This document shows positions 54,944 through 63,497 of a DNA stretch of 64,000 bases, one piece after another. Where the stretch lies: assembly GCF_003634935.1 (NCBI RefSeq), contig NZ_RBXO01000001.1, forward strand, positions 5,047,501 through 5,111,500, in the 5' to 3' direction. The stretch is from Saccharothrix australiensis (GTDB taxonomy: Bacteria > Actinomycetota > Actinomycetes > Mycobacteriales > Pseudonocardiaceae). The notes beneath the pieces are model-generated. The model searched no databases. It was not told where the DNA came from and saw only the letters and a program-made list of their open reading frames with translations. Every line of letters begins with the position of its first letter. Positions within the stretch are counted from its first letter, which is position 1. The position numbers and the translations under genes were made by a program.

Positions 54944-55949
54944 CGGGGCCTCCGGGCAGCATCGCGACCTGCCCGGCGTAGTTCAGCCCGGCGCCGAAGC
55001 CGAACAGCAGCGCGGGCCCGTCGACGGCGGCGCCCGAGCGCACCAGGCGCTCCATCGCCAGCGGGATGGACGCCGCGGAGGTGTTGCCCGCGGACACCAC
55101 GTCCCGCGCCACCACGACGTGCCCCGGCAGGCCGAGCCGGTCGGCGAGCACGTCGATCATCCTGGTGTTGGCCTGGTGCGGGATGAAGGCGGCGAGGTCG
55201 CCCACGGAGAGCCCGGCGGCCTCCACGGCCTTGAGCGCCGCCGGAGCGACGTTCTCCACCACCCACCGGAACACCCGCCGCCCGTCCATCCTCATGGCGG
55301 GCGGTTCGCGGGACGGGTCGGCGCGGAACTCGTCCCACGTGGTGTTCATGCGGAGCGCGTCCCGCTCGCCGCCGTCGGCCCACCGCACGACCGGGCCGAT
55401 CGCGGGCACCGGCGACGGGCCGACGACGACCGCGCCCGCCCCGTCGGCGAACATGAAGGCCACCGAGCGGTCGGCGGGGTCGATGATGTCGGTCATCCGC
55501 TCGGCACCGACCACGAGCACGTGCCGGGCGCTGCCCGCGCGCACCATGTCACCGGCCACCGCGAGCGCGTGGCAGAAGCCGGCGCACGCCGCCGAGAGGT
55601 CGAACCCGGCCGCCGCGGACGCGCCGAGCCCGGCGGCCACGAGCACGGCGCGCGGCGGGGTCTGCACCAGCACCGACATGCTGGCGACGACCACGCAGTC
55701 GAGCTGCCCCGGCGCGACCCCGGCGTCGTCGAGCGCCGCCCGCCCGGCCGCGACGGCCATCGCGCACAGCGTCTCGTCGTCGCCGGCGAACCGCCGGGTC
55801 CGGATGCCCGAGCGGGTCTCGACCCACTCGGGGGTCGAGTCCATCCGGGCGCACACCTCTTCGTTGGTCACGACGCGCCGGGGCCGGTACGCCCCGACGC
55901 CGAGTATCCGCGCGTGCTCCGGCCGGGGTACGGCGAGCTGCTCGATCAC
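54933..55949 (-). CDS. KASIII (FabH-like) beta-ketoacyl synthase
   Basis: 338 residues. Full condensing triad: Cys in LSAACAGFCHAL, His in FIPHQANTRM, Asn in AGNTSAASIP. Unlike the KASIII-like protein at 31511-32545 this one should perform decarboxylative condensation of an acyl-CoA with malonyl-ACP. GTG 55949 follows AAAGGACC; the frame continues upstream through the promoter but without a ribosome site. It is divergent from a free ACP gene over a SARP-like operator, so the likely partners are that ACP, the discrete AT (46424-47440) and the two hot-dog subunits. Confidence 0.92.
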   Translation of the reverse strand: MIEQLAVPRPEHARILGVGAYRPRRVVTNEEVCARMDSTPEWVETRSGIRTRRFAGDDETLCAMAVAAGRAALDDAGVAPGQLDCVVVASMSVLVQTPPRAVLVAAGLGASAAAGFDLSAACAGFCHALAVAGDMVRAGSARHVLVVGAERMTDIIDPADRSVAFMFADGAGAVVVGPSPVPAIGPVVRWADGGERDALRMNTTWDEFRADPSREPPAMRMDGRRVFRWVVENVAPAALKAVEAAGLSVGDLAAFIPHQANTRMIDVLADRLGLPGHVVVARDVVSAGNTSAASIPLAMERLVRSGAAVDGPALLFGFGAGLNYAGQVAMLPGGPGAR

Positions 55950-55988
55950 ACCAGGTCCTTTCGCCGCGACCACCCTGGGCCGCGCGGC

Positions 55989-56062
55989 TCGAACCCGGGC
56001 GGAGAACCGCTGGAACCCGCCTCCGGACCCCCTCGACCGCGCTTCGAGCCCCACCTCGAAGG
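55989..56062. promoter_or_regulatory. SARP-like operator array 2
   Basis: TCGAACC (55989), TGGAACC (56011), TCGACCG (56033), TCGAGCC (56044), TCGAAGG (56056): steps of 22, 22, 11 and 12 bp. The in-phase positions 56000 and 56022 carry weaker relatives. CTCGAACCCGG is shared exactly with array 1. Lies between the divergent KASIII and ACP genes. Confidence 0.65.
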
Positions 56063-56095
56063 CTGGGCGGCCACCGCGCCTGAAGGGACACCACC

Positions 56096-56353
56096 ATGAT
56101 CACGCTGACCATCACCGACTTCGGCCGCATCGTCGAGTCCTGCGTCGGCACCGGCAACGTCGCCGCCCTCGACACCGCCGCGCTCGACACCGAGTTCGCC
56201 GACCTGGGCATCGACTCGCTGGCGGTCTACGAGATCGTCACCCGGCTCCAGGACGAACTGGGCGTGCGGATCAGCGACGACGAGATCGAGCGGCTCACCA
56301 CTCCCCGGGCGTTGATCGCCTTCGTCAACGAGGGCCTGGCGGCGGACGTCTGA
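56096..56353 (+). CDS. Discrete acyl carrier protein (type II PKS-like)
   Basis: 85 residues with the phosphopantetheine site LGIDSLAVYEI; the sequence FADLGIDSL...LQDELGVRISDDEIERLTTPRALIAFVNEGL follows the actinorhodin-type ACP pattern through its whole length. Probably carries the acyl chain made by the divergent KASIII and dehydratase pair. It might instead be the missing carrier for the pyrrole route, though it looks less like CloN5/PltL carriers. ATG 56096 follows GAAGGGA by 8 bp. No KS-alpha/KS-beta pair is present in the window. Confidence 0.93.
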   Translation: MITLTITDFGRIVESCVGTGNVAALDTAALDTEFADLGIDSLAVYEIVTRLQDELGVRISDDEIERLTTPRALIAFVNEGLAADV

Positions 56354-56603
56354 CCACACGCGACGGACTTGTCCGGCCGCGTCGAACGGAAGGCCGCATT
56401 CCACATCACGTGAACTCCGACACCACGCCGTCCGCGAGCGGGCCGGGGTCCGGGAACGCCCTCTTGTTCCGGGGCCGGCGGATTTCGGCTCGCCGCCGTT
56501 CCAGGTACCCTTTTGTGAACTGGACCGACACCGACCTACACGGCGCCCGTCATGTGCTCGCGCTGTCCGCTCGGCACACGTGATCAATGGACGGGGTTGA
56601 CGG
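56354..56603. promoter_or_regulatory. Gap between ACP and PP2C genes
   Basis: 250 bp without a convincing gene. It is less GC-rich near 56500-56520, where the PP2C promoter may lie. No clear terminator after the ACP gene. Marks the probable right edge of the biosynthetic cluster. Confidence 0.4.
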
Positions 56604-57827
56604 ATGGACGATCGGGAGGATCCCGCGACACGGTTGCGGGTGCTGGAGGCGGTCACCGACGGCGCGCTCCGGGAACTCGACCTGGACAAGGTCTTCGACG
56701 TGCTGCTGATGCAGGTGCGCGACCTGTTCGCGGTGGACACCGTCACCGTCCTGCTGACCGACGTGGACGGCGGGCACCTGGTGGCCAGGGCGGCCTCCGG
56801 CCTGGAGGAAGAGGTCTTCCAAGGTGTCCGGATACCGGTGGGCGTCGGCTTCGCCGGGCAGGTCGCGCAGCGCCGGGAACCGGTGCAGATCTCCCACGTC
56901 GACGCATCCACCGTGGTCAACCCCCTGCTGTGGCAGCGGGGCCTGCGGACCCTGCTGGGCGTGCCGATGGTGGTCCACGGCGACCTGGTCGGGGTGCTGC
57001 ACGTCGGCAGCACGACGCCCCGCCGGTTCACCGACGCGGAGGTCGAGCTGCTGCAACTGGTCGCCGACCGGCTGGCCACGGCCGCGCACGTGCACCGGTC
57101 GCGCTCCGAGCGGGCCGCCGCCGCGATGCTGCAGGAGAGCCTCCTGCCCGCGCACCTGCCCGCCACCGAGGGCTGGGAGATGGCCGCCCGCTACGTCCCC
57201 GGCACCGACAGCGGCGTCGGCGGCGACTGGTACGACGTGTTCCCGCTCCCCGACCGGCGCATCGGCCTGGTGATCGGCGACGTGGTGGGCAGCGGGCTGG
57301 CCGCCGCGGTGGTCATGGGACGGCTGCGCAGCGCGCTGCGCGCCTACGCCCTGGAGTTCCCCTCCCCCGCCGACGTGCTCGGCAAGCTCGACCGCAAGGC
57401 CAGCCACTTCGAGGCCAACACCATGGCCACGGTCGCCTACGCGGTCATCGACCTGCCCACCTCGCGCGTGGAACTCGCCCTGGCCGGCCACCTGCCGCCC
57501 GCGCTCGCCGTGCCGGGACGGCCGACCGCCTTCGTCGACGCCCCGCTCGGCCCGCCGATCGGCTACCACCTGGGCGTGGAGGGCCGCCGCGCCACGGGCG
57601 TCGACCTGCCACCCGGCGCACTGGCCGTCCTGTTCACCGACGGCCTGGTGGAACGCCGGGGGCAGGACCTGGACGACCGGTTGGACGCACTGCGCCAGGC
57701 CGTGTCCCCGGCCGCACCGGAAACCGCCTGCACCCACATCATGACCACCCTGGTGGGCGACCGACCAGCCACCGACGACATCGCCCTGCTGGCGATCCGG
57801 CACAGCCCCACACCCGACCGGCCCTGA
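56604..57827 (+). CDS. GAF-domain PP2C phosphatase (RsbU/SpoIIE type)
   Basis: 407 residues. GAF sensor domain about 20-165, then a PP2C-like domain 185-400 with GGDWYDVFPL, VIGDVVGSGLAAA, LAGHLPPAL and FTDGLVERRG, the metal-binding motifs of SpoIIE/RsbU. Such proteins dephosphorylate anti-anti-sigma factors in stress signalling. No kinase or anti-sigma gene is adjacent. ATG 56604; the ribosome site GGGGTTGACGG is modest. Codon use and function look like general chromosomal regulation rather than the pathway, though control of the cluster cannot be excluded. Confidence 0.9.
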   Translation: MDDREDPATRLRVLEAVTDGALRELDLDKVFDVLLMQVRDLFAVDTVTVLLTDVDGGHLVARAASGLEEEVFQGVRIPVGVGFAGQVAQRREPVQISHVDASTVVNPLLWQRGLRTLLGVPMVVHGDLVGVLHVGSTTPRRFTDAEVELLQLVADRLATAAHVHRSRSERAAAAMLQESLLPAHLPATEGWEMAARYVPGTDSGVGGDWYDVFPLPDRRIGLVIGDVVGSGLAAAVVMGRLRSALRAYALEFPSPADVLGKLDRKASHFEANTMATVAYAVIDLPTSRVELALAGHLPPALAVPGRPTAFVDAPLGPPIGYHLGVEGRRATGVDLPPGALAVLFTDGLVERRGQDLDDRLDALRQAVSPAAPETACTHIMTTLVGDRPATDDIALLAIRHSPTPDRP

Positions 57828-58447
57828 TCACCCGAGCACGTCTTTCGGGCACACGATCCGCCACCACGCCGGCGGCCGAACCCGCGACACGGTCGAACAC
57901 CTGGTTCCACACGCTCGCCGCACCGACGAGAGGCCGACCGAGCCGAGGTTTCAGGCGTCGGCCGGCGCACCGCCTCCGGGCAAGCACAGCTGTCGTCACG
58001 GAGCCGACTCTTCACTTTGTCCAAAGTGGACAGGATCTCGGCCGCCGGCTTCTCCGGCGTCGGCGCGTCCAACCCGCGCACCCGGTCGGTGACGACCTCC
58101 GCCGGCAACTCCAAGCCCCGGTGGCGCACCAGGTCCGCGACCTCGTCCACGTCCGGGAGCCACAGCCGCGCGGTCCGGTCCCAGGAGCCGGCGGCCGGCA
58201 CGCCGTCGCCGAGCGGCACCGCCGACACCGGGCCGCCTCTTCCCGAGCGACGGCGCCTACACTGCGGCAGGGCTGGTCGGCATCGCCGCGATGGCGATCA
58301 CGACCCTGATCAGCCTCACCCTCGCCCGCCGCTCGCCCGCGACCGATCCGGTGGCGGAACACGAATCACGAGTCGGTGCCCGACGGCACTCGACTTGAGG
58401 CCGGCGACGTCCGAAATCCGATACGCCCTGCGAACACCGGAGATTCC
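57828..58447. other. 620-bp gap, possible decayed coding sequence
   Basis: No gene with a start, ribosome site and family match. A minus-strand stretch ending near 58228 reads SWDRTARLWLPDVDEV, WD40-like, but it has no convincing start or continuation and may be a gene remnant. CACTTTG-TC-CAAAGTG (58013-58028) is a perfect short palindrome. Confidence 0.4.
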
Positions 58448-58741
58448 ATGCCCAAGGGCTACTGGGTCAGTTCCTACCGCACCATTTCAGACCCGGAGAA
58501 GCTGGCCGCCTACAACGAACTGGCCGGTCCGGCCGTCCGGGCCGGGGGCGGGCGGCCCCTCGTCCTGGGCGGCCGGGTCGTCGCACACGACGCCGGGATC
58601 GCCGAGCGCACCGTCCTGATCGAGTTCGACAGCTTCCAACAGGCCCTCACGACACACGAGAGCGCGGCCTACCAGGAGGCGCCGGCCGCCCTCTCCGACG
58701 GCGTCGAGCGCGACTTCCGCATCGTCGAAGGCATCGACTGA
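58448..58741 (+). CDS. DUF1330 family protein
   Basis: 97 residues. MPKGYWVSSYRTISDPEKLAAYNELAGPAVRAGGG and the closing FDSFQQALTTHESAAYQEA match the DUF1330 ferredoxin-like fold; the family has no agreed function. ATG 58448 has GGAG 7 bp upstream. An in-frame ATG at 58376 has no ribosome site. Monocistronic by context. Confidence 0.88.
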   Translation: MPKGYWVSSYRTISDPEKLAAYNELAGPAVRAGGGRPLVLGGRVVAHDAGIAERTVLIEFDSFQQALTTHESAAYQEAPAALSDGVERDFRIVEGID

Positions 58742-58857
58742 CAGTCGGCGACCCGCCCGGCGTCCGGCTCCGACGCGCACCGCGACGGAGGAGGAGCACC
58801 ACACCGCCGGGCGGGCAGGCCGTCCGCGCCGCCGCACGGCGGGTTCGGTCGGCCACA

Positions 58858-61800
58858 ATGGGGCGCATGGCCGAACACCACAACCACGTCCAGGGTCCGG
58901 TGTTCGAGCCCGTCGTGCAGGCGCGTGACATCCACGGCGACGTGCACGTCGACACCCCGTCCCGCCCGCGGTCGCGCTACCTGGAGCAGGTGCGGCAGAT
59001 CGCGCCCGAGGAGCTGGTGGGCCGCGAGGCGGAACTGGCCGCGCTGGCGGCGTTCTGCGCCGGTGACGAGGGCGACCACCTGTGGTGGCGCGCGCCGAAG
59101 TGGGCGGGCAAGTCGGCGTTGCTGTCGTGGTTCGCGCTGCACCCGCCGGAGGGGCTGCGGGTGGTGCCGTTCTTCGTCACGGCCCGGCTGGCGGGCCAGG
59201 ACGACCGGGGCGCGTTCGTGGACGTGGTGCTGGAGCAGCTCGCCGACCTGCTCGGGCAGCCGATGCCGGCGTTCCTGACCGAGGCGACGAGGGAAGCGCA
59301 CTTCGCCGGCATGCTCGCCGACGCGGCGCGGCGGTGCCGCGACCGAGGCGAACGGCTGGTGCTCGTGGTCGACGGCCTGGACGAGGACCGGGGCGCGGCG
59401 GTCGGCGGCACCAGCATCGCCGCGCTGCTGCCCGCCCGCCCGGCCGCGGGCATGAAGGTGGTCGTGGCCAGCCGCCCCAACCCCCCGCCACCGGCCGACC
59501 TCGACGCGCGCCACCCCCTGCGCTCCCCGTCCGCGGTCCGCGAGCTGACGCCCTCGCCGCGGGCGTCGGTGCAGCGCGACGACATGGAACTGGAGCTGCA
59601 CCGCCTGCTGCGCGGCAGCCCGGTGGAACAGGACCTGCTGGGCCTGCTCACCGCCGCGGCGGGCGGGTTGACCGACACGGACCTGGCGGACCTGACCGGC
59701 TGCCCGACCGCCGGTATCCGCGTCCACCTGCGCACGGCGGCCACCCGCAGCTTCGACGTCCGGCCCGGCCACTACCGCCCGGACACCCGGATCTACCTGC
59801 TGGGCCACGAGGAGCTGCGCGCGACCGCCGAGGAGCACCTGGGCCCGGCGCGCCTGGCCGGCTACCGCGACCGCCTGCACGCGTGGGCCGACGCCCACCG
59901 CGCCCGTGGTTGGCCCGAGGACACGCCGGAGTACCTGCTGCGCGGCTACTTCCGGGTGCTGACCGCGACCGGCGAGGTGGCGCGCGTCGTCGCGTGCGGC
60001 ACGGACCCCGCGCGCCACGACCGGATGCGGGCGCTGTCCGGTGGCGACGCCGACGCCCTCGCCGAGGTCACGGCGGCGTTCGACGCGGTGGCGTCGGCAC
60101 GACGCCCCGACCTGGCCGCCCTCGCGCGCCTGGCCGTGCACCGCGACCGGTTGATCGCCCGCAACTCCGCCCTGCCCGTCCTCCTGCCCGCGCTGTGGGC
60201 GCACCTCGGCGAGCACGCCCGCGCGGAGGCGTTGGCCGACCCCCGGCGGACGCCGGCCGCCGCGGCGCACCTCGCGGGCGCCCTCGCCGAGGCGGGCGAG
60301 TTCCACCGGGCGCTGGACCTGGCTACGGCGATCACCGACCTGGGGCACCGCGACCGGGCGTTCGGGGCGATCGCGCGTGCGCCGGGCGTGCCGGCGGAGG
60401 TGTCGCGCGCACTGGCGGAACGCCGGTCCCCGCTGGACGCCCGCGCCCCGGACGCGGGGTCGACGCCGGACCTCGCCGCGCTGGCCGCCGAACTGCGGCG
60501 ACCGGGGGGCCGGACGACCTTCGACCGCCTGCGCGCGCTCGTCGCGGACACGTCGGTCGGACGGGCCGCGGCGGGGCGCGGGACGTGGGAGCCGCCGGCG
60601 GAATTCGCCGGGCTGCTGCCGGCGGACCCGGTCGACGCGGTGGTGCTGCTCGGGTTGGCGGCGGTGCGGGCCGGGGAGCCGACCGCCGCGCGTGAGGCCG
60701 CCCTGCGCGCCGAGGAGCTGATGCGCTCGGCGCCCGACTCGGGGCGGCACGACAAGGTGCGGCGCGCGTTGATGGACGCCCACGCCCGCGCCGGCAACGC
60801 GGTGGCCCGTGACCTGGCCGACGGCTCGACCGACCACCGGGCCGTCCTGCGCGCCATGTCGTGGTTGGGCGACCTGGACGCGGCGGAGGCCGCCGCGCGG
60901 GCCATCGCCGACCCGGGGCAGGCGGCGGACGCGACCGCGGAACTCGTCGGCCACGCCGCCGCGCGCCGCGACCCCGACCGCGTCGAACGCCTCGTCCGAT
61001 CACAGGCACCGGGCGACCGGATCACCACCCTCCTGGACGTCGTCTCCTCCCTGGCCGACCACCCCGCCGCGGTGGACCGGCTGATCGGTTCCCTGCCCCA
61101 CCCCGGGGTCCGCGTCCGGCTGCTCAGCGCCTTGGCGCGCGTCTCGGCCGCGCCCGAGGAGGCGGTGGACCGCGCCGACGCCGTCATCCGCCGGATGGCG
61201 AACCCGTACGCGCGGGTCCGGGCGCTGGTCCGGGTGGCGGGCGTGTCCGGGCGCAGGCGCGACTTCCTGCGCCGGGCGGTCGCGGAAACCGACGCGATCA
61301 CCACGCCGGCGCACCGGGCCAGGGCGAAGGTCGCGGTGGCGGCGGCGATCGCGGCCACCGGCGACCACGACCAGGCGCTGGCCGTGGCGGCGACCATCGG
61401 CGACGACGCCCACCGGGACGTCGCGCACACCGCCGTGGTGAAGGCGTTGGCCGCCGCCGAGGAGTTCGACCGCGCCGAACAGCTCGCCGCCCGCCTGACC
61501 ACCCCGCGCCGCGTGGTCGAGGCGCGGGTGTTCCTGGTCAAGGCCGTCGCGACGGCGGGCGACCTGGCGCGGGCCGTCCGGATGACCGGCGACCTCCCGG
61601 CGCGCCGCCGCGACGAGGTCCTGTTCGGGCTGGCCCGCGTCGGCTCGTGCCCGGAACTGGTGGCCTGCCTGTCCACCGCCGCGCGGTCGACCGACCGGGC
61701 CCGCCAAGCCGCCGCCGTGGACGCCCTCGTGACCCTGGCCCTGGCCGACGACGACACCGACCGCGCGGAGCACCTGGTCGGGACGATCGCGGACCCGGCG

Positions 61801-61995
61801 GGGCGGGCACGCGCGTGGACGCGCCTGCTGGCCGTGGAGGAGCTGCGCGCCACCGGTCGACCCGCCGCGCGGCTGCTGCACCTGCTGGACTGGACCGACG
61901 CGCTCGACGCGCTGGTCACGGCGCACCCGGAGGTGCTCGCCGCGGTGGATGACGAGGTGCGCGGGCGGTGGCCGGTCGAGGAGCGGTGGGGGTGA
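58858..61995 (+). CDS. Large STAND-like NTPase with C-terminal helical repeats
   Basis: 1045 residues. The N-terminus VFEPVVQARDIHGDVHV is a short motif common in front of actinobacterial STAND proteins. The P-loop near residue 83 reads APKWAGKSALL, keeping GKS but lacking the first Gly; Walker B is VLVVDGLDEDRG, typical of NACHT-type ATPases, followed by VVASRPNP (sensor Arg). Residues ~330-1040 are alanine-rich alpha-helical repeats (TPR/HEAT-like), expected to bind a ligand or partner. Such proteins act as signal switches or in defence. No effector domain is recognisable. Start at 58858 or 58867; no ribosome site, so possibly leaderless. Confidence 0.8.
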   Translation: MGRMAEHHNHVQGPVFEPVVQARDIHGDVHVDTPSRPRSRYLEQVRQIAPEELVGREAELAALAAFCAGDEGDHLWWRAPKWAGKSALLSWFALHPPEGLRVVPFFVTARLAGQDDRGAFVDVVLEQLADLLGQPMPAFLTEATREAHFAGMLADAARRCRDRGERLVLVVDGLDEDRGAAVGGTSIAALLPARPAAGMKVVVASRPNPPPPADLDARHPLRSPSAVRELTPSPRASVQRDDMELELHRLLRGSPVEQDLLGLLTAAAGGLTDTDLADLTGCPTAGIRVHLRTAATRSFDVRPGHYRPDTRIYLLGHEELRATAEEHLGPARLAGYRDRLHAWADAHRARGWPEDTPEYLLRGYFRVLTATGEVARVVACGTDPARHDRMRALSGGDADALAEVTAAFDAVASARRPDLAALARLAVHRDRLIARNSALPVLLPALWAHLGEHARAEALADPRRTPAAAAHLAGALAEAGEFHRALDLATAITDLGHRDRAFGAIARAPGVPAEVSRALAERRSPLDARAPDAGSTPDLAALAAELRRPGGRTTFDRLRALVADTSVGRAAAGRGTWEPPAEFAGLLPADPVDAVVLLGLAAVRAGEPTAAREAALRAEELMRSAPDSGRHDKVRRALMDAHARAGNAVARDLADGSTDHRAVLRAMSWLGDLDAAEAAARAIADPGQAADATAELVGHAAARRDPDRVERLVRSQAPGDRITTLLDVVSSLADHPAAVDRLIGSLPHPGVRVRLLSALARVSAAPEEAVDRADAVIRRMANPYARVRALVRVAGVSGRRRDFLRRAVAETDAITTPAHRARAKVAVAAAIAATGDHDQALAVAATIGDDAHRDVAHTAVVKALAAAEEFDRAEQLAARLTTPRRVVEARVFLVKAVATAGDLARAVRMTGDLPARRRDEVLFGLARVGSCPELVACLSTAARSTDRARQAAAVDALVTLALADDDTDRAEHLVGTIADPAGRARAWTRLLAVEELRATGRPAARLLHLLDWTDALDALVTAHPEVLAAVDDEVRGRWPVEERWG

Positions 61996-62204
61996 GCGGG
62001 TTCGCCGGCGACGAGACCGCCGGCTCGCCGAAGCGCACGGGCCCGTCGACGGACGTGACGGGACGTGGCACCGCCTCGTCCGGGTCGAGACCCGCTCCAC
62101 CGCCCCGGAGCCCTCGGACGTCCCGCCCGGCGAGCCCACCGGGGGTGGTCCACGGCGGCCGTCGGGACCCGCGGATCCGGCGTACCGCGGCGATACCGTG
62201 GAAC

Positions 62205-62777
62205 ATGCGCTTCGACGGCAACCCTTCCTGGTCGATCAACCATGACTCGTTCGGCGAGATCGCCTTCGCCCTCTACGTGCGCGACGCCCTCGGCATCACC
62301 TCCCCGACCGCCGATTCGATCCCACCACTCGAACCCGCCGCACCCGCACGAAGCCATCCCGACCCACCGGGCCTGGCCGGGCATTGGGACGACTGGTGGA
62401 CCCGCATCACCGGCGCCCGCCCCGCAGCGGGCCACGAGGCACCCGCACCCGCAGGCCCACCCGAGGCACTGGACGACCTCCTCCCGCGGTTGCGGCGGGA
62501 CCACTCGCGGTGGGCGGCCGGCCTCCGCGCGGAACAAGCCCGGACCGGACAGCCCCACACCCGGGACGTCATCCCGTTCCACGACCTGGTCGACGAGGTC
62601 CGGCGTGAGCTGGGGCGGGACGGACTCGACTTCACCCTGTCCATCCACGAGGTGCCCGTCGCAGGCCCCTACTGGCTCCGAATCGGCACCGACACCGTGC
62701 TGGCATCGTCGGACCTGCTGCGCTCCCCGGACGCCGTCGCGCCGCTGCGGTCGGTGATCCGTGACCTGGCCGCCTGA
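62205..62777 (+). CDS. Hypothetical protein
   Basis: 190 residues, no recognised family. The N-terminus FDGNPSWSINHDSFGEIAFALYVRDALG and the C-terminal half (FHDLVDEVRREL, HEVPVAGPYWLRIGTDTVLASSDLL) look like a folded cytoplasmic protein, with a Pro/Ala-rich middle. ATG 62205 lacks a ribosome site; TACCGT just upstream could be the -10 of a leaderless transcript. It follows the STAND gene by 209 bp and may be linked to it. Confidence 0.65.
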   Translation: MRFDGNPSWSINHDSFGEIAFALYVRDALGITSPTADSIPPLEPAAPARSHPDPPGLAGHWDDWWTRITGARPAAGHEAPAPAGPPEALDDLLPRLRRDHSRWAAGLRAEQARTGQPHTRDVIPFHDLVDEVRRELGRDGLDFTLSIHEVPVAGPYWLRIGTDTVLASSDLLRSPDAVAPLRSVIRDLAA

Positions 62778-62824
62778 ACACCGCCGCGACCGCCCCACGT
62801 CGGTCGCGGCGGCGGGGCGAGCGG

Positions 62825-63322
62825 TCACCGGTCGGTCCGGTGGGCCCAGGCCGTGCGGAAGCGGAGGAAGCCGGCGATCAGCGCGGCGGAGAGGAGCAGC
62901 GCCCCGCCGTCGGTGATCAGGGTAGGGAGCAGGCCCGCCACGCCGTGGGTGTCGACGGCCGCCCGGTAGACCACCGGCGGGATCATGCCCATCGGTCCGG
63001 CCGCCTGGGTGACGTTGACCAGCAGCGCCAGCCAGAAGGTCCACGGCCGGCCGCGCAGGGCGAGCACGCCGAGCGCGTTGCCGATGACGTACAGGACCGC
63101 GACGGCCCGGAACGCCACCAGGAAACCCGGCGCCTCCGCCGCCGCCTGCTCGGCCGTCCTGCCGCTCAACCGCATCATCGCTTCGAGCGTCTCGGGGGTG
63201 ATCACAAGCCACCCGTGCAGCACGGTACCGGTGGTGAACACCACCGAGCACACGGCGGTGAGCACCTGGAGCCGCCTGGTCCACGGGGTCGGGGTGCGCG
63301 TCACGTGCCTTCCGATCGTCAT
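62825..63322 (-). CDS. Small integral membrane protein, function unknown
   Basis: 165 residues with about four hydrophobic segments (around residues 18-42, 68-88, 92-112, 128-150). No catalytic or transport motif is visible. ATG 63322; ribosome site not obvious. Convergent with the hypothetical gene at 62205-62777 and divergent from the histidine kinase. Confidence 0.7.
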   Translation of the reverse strand: MTIGRHVTRTPTPWTRRLQVLTAVCSVVFTTGTVLHGWLVITPETLEAMMRLSGRTAEQAAAEAPGFLVAFRAVAVLYVIGNALGVLALRGRPWTFWLALLVNVTQAAGPMGMIPPVVYRAAVDTHGVAGLLPTLITDGGALLLSAALIAGFLRFRTAWAHRTDR

Positions 63323-63497
63323 GGCCGAAGCCTGTCGCGCCGCGGCCGCCGGGTCGTCGTCCCGACGCGGGTGTTCGCGGCTGCTCCGGCGGGTGGCGCG
63401 GTCGGGCCGGAAGCGGCACGCCTACCGCGTCGGGAGTACGTGCCGGACCCGTCCGGAGGAGGATGGCCTGCCCTCGGCACCCGGTTACCGTGTCCGG

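Noticed and set aside
57563..58228. Minus-strand gene with a WD40-like start
   Set aside because: Runs into the PP2C gene on the opposite strand, no ribosome site, composition collapses after ~75 residues; kept only as a possible remnant.
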